Below, piece by piece: positions 17,253 through 25,237 of a stretch of DNA of 34,624 bases (within the stretch, counting starts at the first letter, position 1; each line of letters opens with the position of its first letter). A program made the position numbers and the translations under genes. The notes under the pieces are model-generated. The model did no database searches. It saw only the letters and a list, made by a program, of their open reading frames with translations, and was not told the DNA's origin. Origin of the DNA: Lachnospiraceae bacterium (GTDB lineage Bacteria > Bacillota > Clostridia > Lachnospirales > Lachnospiraceae); NCBI GenBank assembly GCA_017465095.1, contig JAFTWX010000024.1, positions 1 to 34,624 of the forward strand. Reading direction: 5' to 3'.

Positions 17253-18079
17253 ACAGCGCTCTGACGAACATGTGCTTCTAACCATTTGGCAACACCATCT
17301 TCATCATTACTTTCTATGATTCCTGTGGCAAGTTCTTTCAATTCATGAACTGCATTGCTGACGGCGTAGCACTCATCCGAAATCCGGAACATGGGAATAT
17401 CGTTGATCGCATCTCCGAAAGAAATCACACGGTCACAGTTCCAAAGCTTCTTCAAGTCCTGAATGGCCTCTGCCTTGGTGGCTTTCTTCGGCAAAATTTC
17501 ACACCAGTACTCCGGTCGGTATAACTCCTGATGCAGGCTGCAGGTATATCTGTCATCCTGAGAGAAAATTTCATATACCGGCAACAGATCATTGTGCTCT
17601 CCGATGCATGTAATATAAAACATATCTCCGTCATACAGACCTTTATTATCGGTTAAAGGACGAAAACGCTTATCTCCTTTGCGAACATCAAGATAGTATT
17701 TGATTCCTTCATTCTCTTTATCCGTAACCCAGGAAACTTTCTCGCATCCGTCAATATAGGAATACACCAAGGGGCTGATATTAAATCTGTTCAGCACTTC
17801 GATGATCTTGTTTGCCTCATTTTTATGAAAATAAGCAGACGCTAAGATTTCATTGGTGGATGGATTGATAATGAAAGCACCGTTATAAGCAATAATCGGA
17901 ATATTGGTCGCCAGGCCCTGTGTTACCACAGAAGCTGACACCAAAGATCTGGCAGTCGCATAGGTGAACAGCATTCCCTTTGCTACCAAATCATTAATAA
18001 TATCAAGACTATACTGATTAATACGGCTATTCGTATTTAATAAGGTTCCGTCTAAATCCGTAACATATAGTGTCCTCAT
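17243..18079 (-). CDS. Cof-type HAD family hydrolase
   Basis: This 278-residue haloacid dehalogenase-type phosphatase of the Cof (IIB cap) class probably removes phosphate from small sugar phosphates or cofactors. Motif I is VTDLDGTLLNT (catalytic D8 and D10), motif II a serine/threonine in FTYATARS, motif III a lysine in LPKKATKAEAI and motif IV GDAINDIPMF with the metal-binding aspartates. The cap domain lies between motifs II and III. The start ATG at 18079 is 26 bases after the nadA stop on the same strand, so it is probably co-transcribed with nadA. Substrate unknown; a role in NAD-related phosphate removal is only suggested by position. Confidence 0.9.
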   Translation of the reverse strand: MRTLYVTDLDGTLLNTNSRINQYSLDIINDLVAKGMLFTYATARSLVSASVVTQGLATNIPIIAYNGAFIINPSTNEILASAYFHKNEANKIIEVLNRFNISPLVYSYIDGCEKVSWVTDKENEGIKYYLDVRKGDKRFRPLTDNKGLYDGDMFYITCIGEHNDLLPVYEIFSQDDRYTCSLHQELYRPEYWCEILPKKATKAEAIQDLKKLWNCDRVISFGDAINDIPMFRISDECYAVSNAVHELKELATGIIESNDEDGVAKWLEAHVRQSAVKK

Positions 18080-18105
18080 ACATGTTCCCTCTGCTTTCGC
18101 TGCGA

Positions 18106-19023
18106 TTATCCAAGTTGCAACATGGCGTCCAGACTCTTCTTTGCAGCCAGACGCATTTCCTCGGATAAGACAATCTCCTCGCCGGCGTCGCCTTTCACAC
18201 AGTGATATACATCCGCCAAGGTTGTAAGCTTCATATCATGACATATCAGTTTTTTGGATAAAGGATAAAATTTTTTGTCGGGGCACCCAAATTGCAGGTG
18301 CGAAACAATACTGTTCTCTGTTCCGATGATGAACTCATTGTGCGTACTTTTTTTCACGTAATCCATAATTCCCGTGGTACTTCCTATGTAATCGGCTATT
18401 TCAGACACACCATTCACACACTCCGGATGAACCAGAAATTGTGCATGTGGATGCTTTTCCTTTGCTGCTAAGGCTTCTTCTTTCGTTATACCTGCGTGAA
18501 TCGGACAGCCACCCTGAACTAACTTAAGATTTTTCTCGGGAACCTGTCCGGCAACCCATGTTCCCAGGTTGCAGTCGGGAATAAACAAGATATCTTTTTC
18601 TTTCATATTGCGCACAATTTTCACGGCGGAAGCAGATGTTACACATACGTCACAGACGGATTTTAGCTCTGTCGTTGTATTGATATAAGCAACTACCGCA
18701 TATCCCGGATATTGTTCTTTCAGCTTTTTGATCGTTTCCGCATCAAACTGTCTTGCCATGGGACAATCCGCATCCGAATGGGAAAGGATCACCTTTTTCT
18801 CCGGTGATAAAATTTTCACTGTCTCTGCCATAAAACGGACACCGCACATTAAAATTGTCTGCTGGGGTGCCTCGGCCGCTTTTTCACTTAACCCGTATGA
18901 ATCACCAATATAATCCGCAATCTCCAGAATATCATGATTTTGATAGGCGTGTGCCAGAATACAGATATCCTTTTCCTGCTTCATTTTCATAATCGCATCT
19001 TGTAATTGTCTTGTTGTACTCAT
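18106..19023 (-). CDS. nadA: quinolinate synthase
   Basis: NadA condenses iminoaspartate (made by NadB) with dihydroxyacetone phosphate to form quinolinate, using an oxygen-sensitive 4Fe-4S cluster. The 305-residue product has the family start AHAYQNHDILEIADYIGDS, the cluster cysteines in LMCGVRFMAET (C60), SVCDVCVTSASA and FGCPDKKF, and the phosphate-binding HPECVNGVSEIADYIGSTTGI. ATG 19023 is chosen over upstream starts because GGAG lies 7 bases before it and the next codons match the family. It is divergent from nadB; consensus boxes TTGACA-N17-TATAAT drive it and NiaR-like repeats cover its -35 region. The HAD phosphatase gene follows. Confidence 0.96.
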   Translation of the reverse strand: MSTTRQLQDAIMKMKQEKDICILAHAYQNHDILEIADYIGDSYGLSEKAAEAPQQTILMCGVRFMAETVKILSPEKKVILSHSDADCPMARQFDAETIKKLKEQYPGYAVVAYINTTTELKSVCDVCVTSASAVKIVRNMKEKDILFIPDCNLGTWVAGQVPEKNLKLVQGGCPIHAGITKEEALAAKEKHPHAQFLVHPECVNGVSEIADYIGSTTGIMDYVKKSTHNEFIIGTENSIVSHLQFGCPDKKFYPLSKKLICHDMKLTTLADVYHCVKGDAGEEIVLSEEMRLAAKKSLDAMLQLG

Positions 19024-19054
19024 AATAGTCTCCATTTCCTCTAAACAGTTACAC

Positions 19055-19083
19055 ATTATAATAAAGTCGATTTGCAGTGTCAA
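19055..19083 (-). promoter_or_regulatory. consensus promoter of nadA
   Basis: On the minus strand TTGACA (complement of 19078-19083) and TATAAT (complement of 19055-19060) are separated by exactly 17 bases: a full SigmaA consensus. Confidence 0.9.
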
Positions 19084-19120
19084 GACATATGTACACTTTT
19101 GCTTATCACCTGTCTTGTCA
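19078..19120. promoter_or_regulatory. two NiaR-like operator repeats between nadA and nadB
   Basis: TGTCAAGACA at 19078-19087 and, in reverse orientation, TGTCTTGTCA at 19111-19120 share the core TG(T/A)CAAGACA. Each overlaps one of the two divergent -35 boxes. With niaR in the neighbouring operon, niacin-dependent repression of both directions is likely. The assignment rests on memory of the NiaR motif and on position. Confidence 0.55.
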
Positions 19121-19143
19121 GATGTAAAACCATGTGTTATACT
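19115..19143 (+). promoter_or_regulatory. promoter of nadB-nadC-niaR
   Basis: TTGTCA at 19115-19120 and TATACT at 19138-19143 are 17 bases apart, each 5 of 6 to consensus. Confidence 0.85.
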
Positions 19144-19205
19144 GTTCGCTGTGATTATTGAACGAAATAAAAATAAGCGTGTATTCGCACGAGAAAGCTG
19201 GTTTT

Positions 19206-20489
19206 ATGACAACAGATATACTGATTGTGGGAAGCGGTTGTGCCGGTCTGTATGCTGCACTTCATCTGCCCAAAGAGAAAGCGGTTACCATTATCACAAA
19301 AACCGACTTGGAAAGCAGTGATTCCTTTCTTGCCCAGGGAGGTATGTGCATGCTGAAAGAGCCCGGCGATTACGATTCCTATTTTGAAGACACTTTAAAG
19401 GCCGGTCACTATGAGAATGACAGAACTTCGGTTGAGATTATGATAAAATCGTCACCTGACGTGGTTGAAGATTTGGTCAGTTACGGCGTAGATTTTCAAA
19501 AGGAGGCGGATGGCTCCTTTTCCTTCACCAGAGAAGGCGCACACTCCGTTAAACGGATTCTCTTTCATAAGGATATCACCGGAAAAGAGATTACATCCCA
19601 TCTGCTGGAGGAAGTCCGAAAGAGGGAGAATGTGACTATCTTGGAACACACTTGCCTGCTGGATTTGCTATGCGAGGAAAATAACTGCTATGGCGCCGTT
19701 GTTCAGAATGCAGAGGGGGGCATTTCACGGATCTGTGCAGACTATACGTTGCTTGCCACAGGTGGTATCGGCGGACTGTATCGGCATTCCACCAATTTCC
19801 GGCATTTAACCGGTGATGCCATTGCTCTTGCACTAAAACATGGTATCCGTACAAAGGATTTGAATTATATTCAGATTCATCCTACCACCTTCTATACAAA
19901 AGAAAAGAAAGACCGCAGTTTCCTTATTTCCGAGTCCGTTCGCGGAGAAGGTGCTCTTTTATACGACAAGCATATGCAACGCTTTGTGTCTGAATTGTTA
20001 CCCCGTGACTTACTCACAGAAGCAATATATGCGCAGATGGAGAAAGATGGAACGGATTTTGTCTGGGAAGATTTGAGGCCGATTCCCGCTGAGGAATTAG
20101 AATTACATTTTCCGAATATTGTAGCGTACGCTAAAAAAATGGGATATGATGTGACCAAAGAATGTATTCCGGTAGTTCCTGCACAACACTACTTTATGGG
20201 AGGGATTCATGTTGATCACAACGCAAGAACCTCCATGAAGCGTCTTTATGCGATTGGTGAGACTGCCTGCAACGGAGTGCATGGAAAGAATCGTCTTGCG
20301 AGTAACTCTCTTTTGGAAAGTCTGGTATTTGCAAAACGTGCTGCACTTGATCTTGCAAGCGATTATGAAGATGCGCAGGACAAAGGAAATACTCTTTTGT
20401 CGGACATTACCGATGAGACAGATGTGGAAGCATTGGCAAATGCTTATCGCGAATTAATCCTTCCAAAGTTGAAGAATAAAAAACAATAA
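19206..20489 (+). CDS. nadB: L-aspartate oxidase
   Basis: NadB is an FAD enzyme oxidising L-aspartate to iminoaspartate, the first step of bacterial NAD synthesis; in anaerobes fumarate is the usual acceptor. The 427-residue product starts TTDILIVGSGCAGLYAALHL with the Rossmann GxGxxG at about 10-15, then SSDSFLAQGGM, the active-site HPTTFY block and RGEGALL, and the C-terminal GGIHVDHNARTSMKRLYAIGETACNGVHGKNRLASNSLLE. ATG 19206 agrees with the family, although its ribosome site (GAGAAAG) is weak; a TTG at 19158 is in frame. The protein lacks about 80-100 residues of the C-terminal helical tail found in longer homologues, normal for the Clostridial short form. nadC and niaR follow. Confidence 0.95.
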   Translation: MTTDILIVGSGCAGLYAALHLPKEKAVTIITKTDLESSDSFLAQGGMCMLKEPGDYDSYFEDTLKAGHYENDRTSVEIMIKSSPDVVEDLVSYGVDFQKEADGSFSFTREGAHSVKRILFHKDITGKEITSHLLEEVRKRENVTILEHTCLLDLLCEENNCYGAVVQNAEGGISRICADYTLLATGGIGGLYRHSTNFRHLTGDAIALALKHGIRTKDLNYIQIHPTTFYTKEKKDRSFLISESVRGEGALLYDKHMQRFVSELLPRDLLTEAIYAQMEKDGTDFVWEDLRPIPAEELELHFPNIVAYAKKMGYDVTKECIPVVPAQHYFMGGIHVDHNARTSMKRLYAIGETACNGVHGKNRLASNSLLESLVFAKRAALDLASDYEDAQDKGNTLLSDITDETDVEALANAYRELILPKLKNKKQ

Positions 20490-20508
20490 TACAGAAAGGA
20501 CAACCAAC

Positions 20509-21366
20509 ATGAATAATCCAATTACATTAACATTAAATGCAGATCCCTTAATCTTAAGCGCTTTGCGTGAAGACATTACAAGCGAGGATGTATCCACCAA
20601 CAGCGTCACACCCGAGAAACAAATGGGCGCAGCCGACCTAATCTGTAAAGAAGACGGTATCATCTGCGGTCTTGAAATTTTTGCAAGAGTATTTACACTC
20701 CTGGATCCGGGAACTCATGTAGAATTGTTGGCCAAGGATGGTGATGCTGTAACAAAAGGACAGCTTCTTGCCAAGTTGACCGGGGATATCCGCACCTTAT
20801 TAAGCGGTGAGCGGACTGCACTGAATTATCTGCAGCGCATGAGCGGTATTGCCACCTATACTCATAATGTGGCAAGTCTTTTGGAAGGTACTTCTATCAA
20901 ACTTTTAGACACCCGAAAGACAACTCCGAACAACCGCTTATTTGAAAAGTATGCTGTACGAGTGGGTGGTGGTAATAATCACCGTTATAATCTGTCTGAC
21001 GGAGTCTTATTAAAGGACAACCATATCGGTGCCGCAGGCGGTGTGCGTCAGGCAATCGAAATGGCGATGGCTTATGCACCTTTTGTTCGTAAAATTGAAG
21101 TAGAAGTAGAAAATCTTGAAATGGTTCGCGAGGCAGTAGAAGCAGGTGCTCACATCATCATGCTGGATAACATGACCCATGAGCAGATGGAGGAGGCGCT
21201 GAATATCATCGACGGACGTGCAGAAGTGGAAATTTCCGGAAATGTAACCAAAGAGAATATTGAGAAAATAAAAGACCTTAAGGTAAATTATATTTCATCC
21301 GGAGCTCTTACACATTCCTCGCCTATTTTAGATGTTTCTTTGAAAAATCTTCATCCGATTGATTAG
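20509..21366 (+). CDS. nadC: nicotinate-nucleotide pyrophosphorylase (carboxylating)
   Basis: NadC converts quinolinate and PRPP to nicotinate mononucleotide with release of CO2. The 285-residue product has the family blocks: REDITSEDVSTNSV near the start, LSGERTALNYLQRMSGIAT (about 102-120), LDTRKTTPNNRLFEKYAVRVGGGNNHRYNLSDGVLLKDNH (catalytic arginine, lysines and histidines, about 132-172), VEVENLEMVREA and the closing ISSGALTHS. AGAAAGGA at 20491-20498 precedes ATG 20509. It lies 19 bases after nadB and 29 before niaR in one operon, together with divergent nadA giving the whole route from aspartate to NaMN. Confidence 0.97.
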   Translation: MNNPITLTLNADPLILSALREDITSEDVSTNSVTPEKQMGAADLICKEDGIICGLEIFARVFTLLDPGTHVELLAKDGDAVTKGQLLAKLTGDIRTLLSGERTALNYLQRMSGIATYTHNVASLLEGTSIKLLDTRKTTPNNRLFEKYAVRVGGGNNHRYNLSDGVLLKDNHIGAAGGVRQAIEMAMAYAPFVRKIEVEVENLEMVREAVEAGAHIIMLDNMTHEQMEEALNIIDGRAEVEISGNVTKENIEKIKDLKVNYISSGALTHSSPILDVSLKNLHPID

Positions 21367-21395
21367 TATCAGATAGTATCAGAAAGGAAAAGCTT

Positions 21396-21959
21396 ATGAA
21401 CGGTGAGGAACGAAGAACCAAAATCATAGATTTGTTAAAACAAAGCGATGTTCCGCTCTCCGGAACTCAGCTTGCAGGGAAGGTTGGCGTCAGCCGCCAA
21501 GTGATCGTGCAAGACATTGCTTTGCTGCGAGCTAATGCATACGCTATCGTCTCTACGAATTATGGATATCTGCTATCTGATTCATTTGCAGCAAGCCGTA
21601 TTTTCAAAGTGATTCACACCGACGAAGAGGTAGAAGAAGAACTGTCATTAATCGTTGATTGCGGCGGACGCGTGGAAGATGTTTTCGTGTCCCACAAAAT
21701 CTATAATATCGTCAAGGCACCTATGAACATCCATTCGCGCCTGGATGTGAAACGTTTTATGGATAATCTTGCTTCGGGGAAATCCAGTCTCTTGAAAAAT
21801 GTTACTTCCGGCTACCATTACCACACGGTTACGGCGGAAAGCGAAGAAATATTGGAGTATATCCACGATGCCTTGAAGGAACGCGGATTTCTGGCGCCTT
21901 TGCAGGACTATGAGCCGGTGGACTTCCAAAAAACCAAAAAAGGAGCAGATGCAACATAG
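21396..21959 (+). CDS. niaR: niacin-responsive transcriptional repressor NiaR
   Basis: NiaR (YrxA) represses NAD synthesis and niacin uptake genes when niacin is plentiful. Residues about 1-60 are an HTH_11 winged helix (EERRTKIIDLLKQSDVPLSGTQLAGKVGVSRQVIVQDIALLRA). Residues about 75-175 are the 3H domain, with conserved histidines seen in VSHKIYN, NIHSRLDV and GYHYHTV, which bind metal and niacin. The length of 187 is slightly above average. AGAAAGGA precedes ATG 21396. As last gene of nadB-nadC-niaR it would be under its own control through the repeats in the nadA-nadB gap. The stop codon lies inside the terminator hairpin. Confidence 0.95.
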   Translation: MNGEERRTKIIDLLKQSDVPLSGTQLAGKVGVSRQVIVQDIALLRANAYAIVSTNYGYLLSDSFAASRIFKVIHTDEEVEEELSLIVDCGGRVEDVFVSHKIYNIVKAPMNIHSRLDVKRFMDNLASGKSSLLKNVTSGYHYHTVTAESEEILEYIHDALKERGFLAPLQDYEPVDFQKTKKGADAT

Positions 21960-21992
21960 ATATTTCATCTATGGAGCATCTGCTCCTTATTA
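21940..21992. terminator. bidirectional terminator between niaR and purC
   Basis: AAGGAGCAGATGC at 21940-21952 pairs perfectly with GCATCTGCTCCTT at 21976-21988; an inner ATAGAT/ATCTAT stem extends it. The left arm lies in the last codons of niaR, and a run of As upstream gives a U tract on the minus strand. Confidence 0.88.
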
Positions 21993-22003
21993 GCTGGTGT
22001 AAA

Positions 22004-22687
22004 CTATCTGTTTAAGATAAGTTTTGTAAGTTCAACCGGATCAACAATCTTGCCGTCTTTGTAAACACGCATGTTACCGGAAGCAATCTCGTCAATCAGA
22101 ATAACTTCGTCGTTGTTGTAGCCGAACTCAAATTTGATATCCCAAAGATCAAGGCCGATAGATTTGAGATCATCTGCAACAATCTTTGTAATCTTTAATG
22201 TCTGCTCTTTCATGCTCTGGAACATTTCAGGAGACATAACGCCGAGGGCTGCAAGACCTTCGCCTGTAACGAGCGGATCGCCGAGAGCGTCGTTTTTAAA
22301 TGTACATTCCACGTAACCGCCTTCTAAAACAGTTCCGTCTTTTATATATTCACCATATCTGCGGATAAAACTTCCTGTAGCAACCAGGCGGCAGATAACT
22401 TCAAGACCGTGACCGAATACTGTTGCAGGAAGAACTTCCATAGTAGCGTTTTCAACATCTGCACTTACATAATGAGTCTTAATGCCGGCTTCTTTTAATA
22501 ATTCGAAATAATGGATGGAAGTCTTTAAGTTTTCTCTTCCGATACCTTCGATTGTTAAGCCAACGCTGTTTTCACCCGGATCAAACACTCCGTCTTTACC
22601 GGTACAGTCATCCTTGAATTTCAGCATTACATTGCCGTTTTCAAGACTGAATACATCTTTTGTCTTACCTTCATAAATTTTTTTCAT
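22004..22687 (-). CDS. purC: phosphoribosylaminoimidazole-succinocarboxamide synthase
   Basis: PurC ligates aspartate to CAIR with ATP to give SAICAR in purine synthesis. The 227-residue product has the short bacterial form: the ATP lid [18 protein letters not shown], the loop [32 protein letters not shown], and [27 protein letters not shown] with the metal-binding acids. GGAGGAG lies about 7 bases before the ATG at 22687. It stands alone on the minus strand between niaR and the divergent guaA; no other de novo purine genes are next to it, although guaA and xpt are in the window. Confidence 0.96.
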   Translation of the reverse strand: MKKIYEGKTKDVFSLENGNVMLKFKDDCTGKDGVFDPGENSVGLTIEGIGRENLKTSIHYFELLKEAGIKTHYVSADVENATMEVLPATVFGHGLEVICRLVATGSFIRRYGEYIKDGTVLEGGYVECTFKNDALGDPLVTGEGLAALGVMSPEMFQSMKEQTLKITKIVADDLKSIGLDLWDIKFEFGYNNDEVILIDEIASGNMRVYKDGKIVDPVELTKLILNR

Positions 22688-23006
22688 CGTACGATCTCCT
22701 CCATTTGAGTGTAATGTCTTTTTGACACTAATACTTTAGCACAAATGTTGTCATATGCAAATATTTTTTTTTATTTGACAAAAATTTTTTTGTGAGATGA
22801 TAAAAAATCAAGAAAAGTTTTACAATCGTGCAATGCAGTCAGTCGGATCCGGAATACAGGAATATGTACCGCAAGTTGAATGATTTATGTGAAAAAATTT
22901 CAAAACTTGCAATAAAACTCTTTTCTGCGAAAAAAAATTATACTATAATAGGTGCGTGTTTTAAAAATTTGGAGTAGTCAAACTAATTTTCAAAGGAGCG
23001 AAAAAG
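22688..23006. other. intergenic region between purC and guaA
   Basis: This 319-base, AT-rich divergent spacer holds a TTGACA at 22776-22781 without a convincing -10 partner and a TATAAT at 22944-22949 upstream of guaA with no good -35 box. There is also a small inverted repeat around 22780-22793. No guanine riboswitch aptamer or small gene is recognised. Confidence 0.6.
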
Positions 23007-24299
23007 ATGAAACAGGACATGATAGTAATTCTCGATTTAGGAAGTACAGAAAACACCGTAATCGCCCGTCAGATCCGTGACATGGGTGTTTACAGCGAGA
23101 TTCATCCGCATGATATCACACCGGAAGGCCTTGCGGCCCTGCAAAATGTGAAGGGTATCATTTTAAATGGCGGTGAAAATCGCGTGGTTGACGGCGTAGC
23201 GGTTGAAGTGATGGATGCTATTTACGATTGCGGATATCCGGTAATGGCGATTGATCATCCGACAGCAAAATGTGACAAGAAGTACGATTCTATTCCGTCA
23301 GAAGATGTGATCAAAGCATTCGTTTTTGATGAATGTAAAGCAGAAGCTAACTGGAATATGAAAAACTTTATCGAAGATCAGGTAGAACTGGTTCGTCGTC
23401 AGGTAGGAGACAAAAAAGTTCTTCTTGCATTATCCGGCGGTGTAGATTCATCGGTTGTCGCAGCCTTACTTTTGAAGGCAATCGGACAGCAGCTCGTGTG
23501 TGTACACGTAAATCACGGTCTCATGCGTAAAAATGAGTCAGAAAACGTAGTAGATGTTTTCCGCAATCAGTTAAATGCAAACCTTATATATGTAGATGCG
23601 ACAGATCGTTTCCTCGGAAAACTGGAAAATGTAGCAGATCCGGAGCAGAAACGTAAAATTATCGGTGGCGAATTTATTCGTGTATTCGAAGAGGAAGCTC
23701 GCAAGTTAGAAGGAATTGATTTCCTCGGACAGGGTACTATTTATCCGGATATTATTGAGTCCGGTACAAAGACAGCAAAATGTGTAAAATCTCACCACAA
23801 TGTAGGAGGTCTTCCGGAAGATCTTCAGTTTGAACTGGTAGAGCCGCTTGCACAGCTGTTCAAAGATGAAGTTCGTGCCTGCGGTATTGAACTTGGTCTT
23901 CCGGCTGAGATGGTTTACCGTCAGCCGTTCCCGGGACCGGGTCTCGGCGTACGTTGCCTTGGAGCAATTACACGCGATCGTCTCGAAGCACTCCGTGAAG
24001 CTGATGCAATCCTTCGCGAAGAGTTTGCAAAAGCAGGTCTCGACAAGAAGGTATGGCAGTATTTCACAGTTGTTCCGGATTTCAAAGCAGTCGGCGTCCG
24101 TGAACATGAGAGAAGCATGGGCTACATGGTAGTTATCCGTGCGGTTAACACCATCGATGCCATGACAGCAACGATTGAACGTCTCGATTACGACTTCCTT
24201 GAAAAAGTTGTAGATCGTATCACGACAGAAGTTCCGAGCGTAAACAGAGTTTGCTATGAGCTGACCAAAAAGCCGGTTGCAACGATTGAGTTTGAATAA
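23007..24299 (+). CDS. guaA: GMP synthase with degenerate glutaminase domain
   Basis: GuaA aminates XMP to GMP. The 430-residue protein is about 85-95 residues shorter than typical GuaA. The C-terminal part is intact: PP-loop SGGVDSS at 143-149, NHGLMRKNE, TIYPDIIESG, QPFPGPGLGVR, and the closing RVCYELTKKPVATIEFE. The N-terminal amidotransferase begins normally (IVILDLGSTENTVIARQIRDMGVYSEIHPHD) but the nucleophile motif GICYGMQ is replaced around residues 79-89 by VMAIDHPTAKC, and the middle with the His-Glu pair is absent. The enzyme should therefore be unable to use glutamine by itself and depend on free ammonia or a separate glutaminase. AAAGGAG at 22992-22998 precedes ATG 23007. Its last codons form the left attachment site of a mobile element. 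Confidence 0.93.
   Translation: MKQDMIVILDLGSTENTVIARQIRDMGVYSEIHPHDITPEGLAALQNVKGIILNGGENRVVDGVAVEVMDAIYDCGYPVMAIDHPTAKCDKKYDSIPSEDVIKAFVFDECKAEANWNMKNFIEDQVELVRRQVGDKKVLLALSGGVDSSVVAALLLKAIGQQLVCVHVNHGLMRKNESENVVDVFRNQLNANLIYVDATDRFLGKLENVADPEQKRKIIGGEFIRVFEEEARKLEGIDFLGQGTIYPDIIESGTKTAKCVKSHHNVGGLPEDLQFELVEPLAQLFKDEVRACGIELGLPAEMVYRQPFPGPGLGVRCLGAITRDRLEALREADAILREEFAKAGLDKKVWQYFTVVPDFKAVGVREHERSMGYMVVIRAVNTIDAMTATIERLDYDFLEKVVDRITTEVPSVNRVCYELTKKPVATIEFE
24288..24299 (+). repeat. left attachment site (attL) at the guaA stop codon
   Basis: GAGTTTGAATAA contains the last three codons and the stop of guaA. Similarity to the right end continues weakly for about nine bases (both sides reach AATTG). 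Confidence 0.75.
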
Positions 24300-24359
24300 A
24301 TCGAATTGCTTAAAAAAGCCAGTGTTTATGCGGGTTTCAAGCATTCCGATTAGTCTTTT

Positions 24360-24426
24360 GATAACAAATTGATAACAGTCATAGCAAGTGCCATTATTCT
24401 TGTTATCCAGTGGTTTATGGGTAACA
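24360..24426. repeat. arm-type repeats at the left end of the element
   Basis: GATAACAAATTGATAAC at 24360-24376 recurs with one change at the right end (34217-34233). An imperfect inverted pair, TGTTATCC (24401-24408) and GGGTAACA (24419-24426), follows. The shared unit is GATAAC or GGTAAC. These look like integrase arm-binding sites. Confidence 0.6.
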
Positions 24427-24496
24427 GAATGATTATCGTGTGGCTTGCTGACTAAAGTTCGGAGCTTGGCTCTGAACGAATTCCATATTATAAACT

Positions 24497-24539
24497 AAGC
24501 CCTTAGCTGTGGTTAATAACCATAGTTAAGGGCTTTTTG
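24497..24539 (+). terminator. rho-independent terminator inside the left end
   Basis: AAGCCCTTA at 24497-24505 pairs with TAAGGGCTT at 24527-24535, with an inner TGGTTA/TAACCA stem, followed by TTTTTG on the plus strand. It can end guaA transcripts that lost their own terminator to the insertion, and lies just beyond the end of the convergent XRE gene. Confidence 0.75.
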
Positions 24540-24545
24540 TCGTGC

Positions 24546-25076
24546 TTATTTATCGTTCAAGTGGTCTTTGAATGCTTCTACAAGTGCGTCGCTTAATTCC
24601 TGTGATGGAACTTTCGCCCAACGCTGTGTGGTATCAAATTCTGGATAATGGTAACGCCAGTTATCGTATTCTTCTCTGCTGATTTCTTCGGAAGATAGCT
24701 TGTCTGCCTGTTCTTTCCAAGCATACAGCATTTTGAGGAGTTCATATGCTTCTCTGCCTTTGTCCTTGTTGACCTTTAAGCATACCTCTCCGTCTGCTTC
24801 GCTGACAGTAAGACCATAAATATCTTCAAGGGTAAACAGAGTGTGCATAAGACCGATATAGCTGTCTATGTCAGGAACATCAAGAGCCTGCGGGGAAACA
24901 TCAAGCACCTGTGCCAATGCATTTGTAAGGTCTGCTTTTGGTTTGCGTGTGCCAGTCTCGTACTGTGCTAAACGCACATCAGCACTCTTTTCTGGAAAAC
25001 CAACTGCTGTACCGAGATACTTTTGTGTCATACCACGCATTAGTCTGAAAAAATGTATTCTTTCGCTGATAGCCAT
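24546..25076 (-). CDS. XRE family repressor of the mobile element
   Basis: This 176-residue regulator has an N-terminal HTH_3 domain (residues about 1-65: ISERIHFFRLMRGMTQKYLGTAVGF, VRLAQYETGTRKPKADLTNALAQVLDVS) and a C-terminal part rich in charged helices (YELLKMLYAWKEQADKLSSEEIS) of unknown role, a layout common for repressors in Clostridial integrative elements. It is transcribed away from the excisionase and integrase. Copies of the same 16-base palindrome lie in the spacers of its own promoter and of the opposing one, so it probably holds the element silent and balances its own level. AGGAG stands before ATG 25076. Confidence 0.88.
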   Translation of the reverse strand: MAISERIHFFRLMRGMTQKYLGTAVGFPEKSADVRLAQYETGTRKPKADLTNALAQVLDVSPQALDVPDIDSYIGLMHTLFTLEDIYGLTVSEADGEVCLKVNKDKGREAYELLKMLYAWKEQADKLSSEEISREEYDNWRYHYPEFDTTQRWAKVPSQELSDALVEAFKDHLNDK

Positions 25077-25108
25077 AATGATACGCTCCTTTTATATGTA
25101 GTGGAATA

Positions 25109-25138
25109 AGTATAGCAGAAATGCTTAGTGAAAGTCAA
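25109..25138 (-). promoter_or_regulatory. promoter of the XRE repressor
   Basis: On the minus strand TTGACT (25133-25138) and TATACT (25109-25114) are spaced by 18 bases; the operator TAGCAGAAATGCTTAG fills the spacer. Confidence 0.8.
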
Positions 25139-25237
25139 GATAAAACGAAACAAAAATGTTTAATATTTTCCTTCGGCCACTTGACAATAGCAAATATGCT
25201 TAGTATAATAAATAACACATTAAGCAAATATGTTTAA
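25113..25237. promoter_or_regulatory. three XRE operator palindromes
   Basis: TAGCAGAAATGCTTAG (25113-25128), TAGCAAATATGCTTAG (25188-25203) and TTAAGCAAATATGTTTAA (25220-25237) share a TNAGCA-N4-TGCTTA pattern with dyad symmetry. A further half-like copy lies near 25153. The first two sit within the spacers of the two opposing promoters. Confidence 0.7.
25181..25209 (+). promoter_or_regulatory. consensus promoter toward excisionase and integrase
   Basis: TTGACA at 25181-25186 and TATAAT at 25204-25209 are exactly 17 bases apart: a full consensus. An XRE operator fills the spacer, so it would be strong only when the repressor leaves. Confidence 0.92.

Noticed and set aside
24360..24426. CRISPR-like repeats
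   Set aside because: The GATAAC units are too short and irregularly spaced, without spacers or cas genes; integrase arm sites explain them better.
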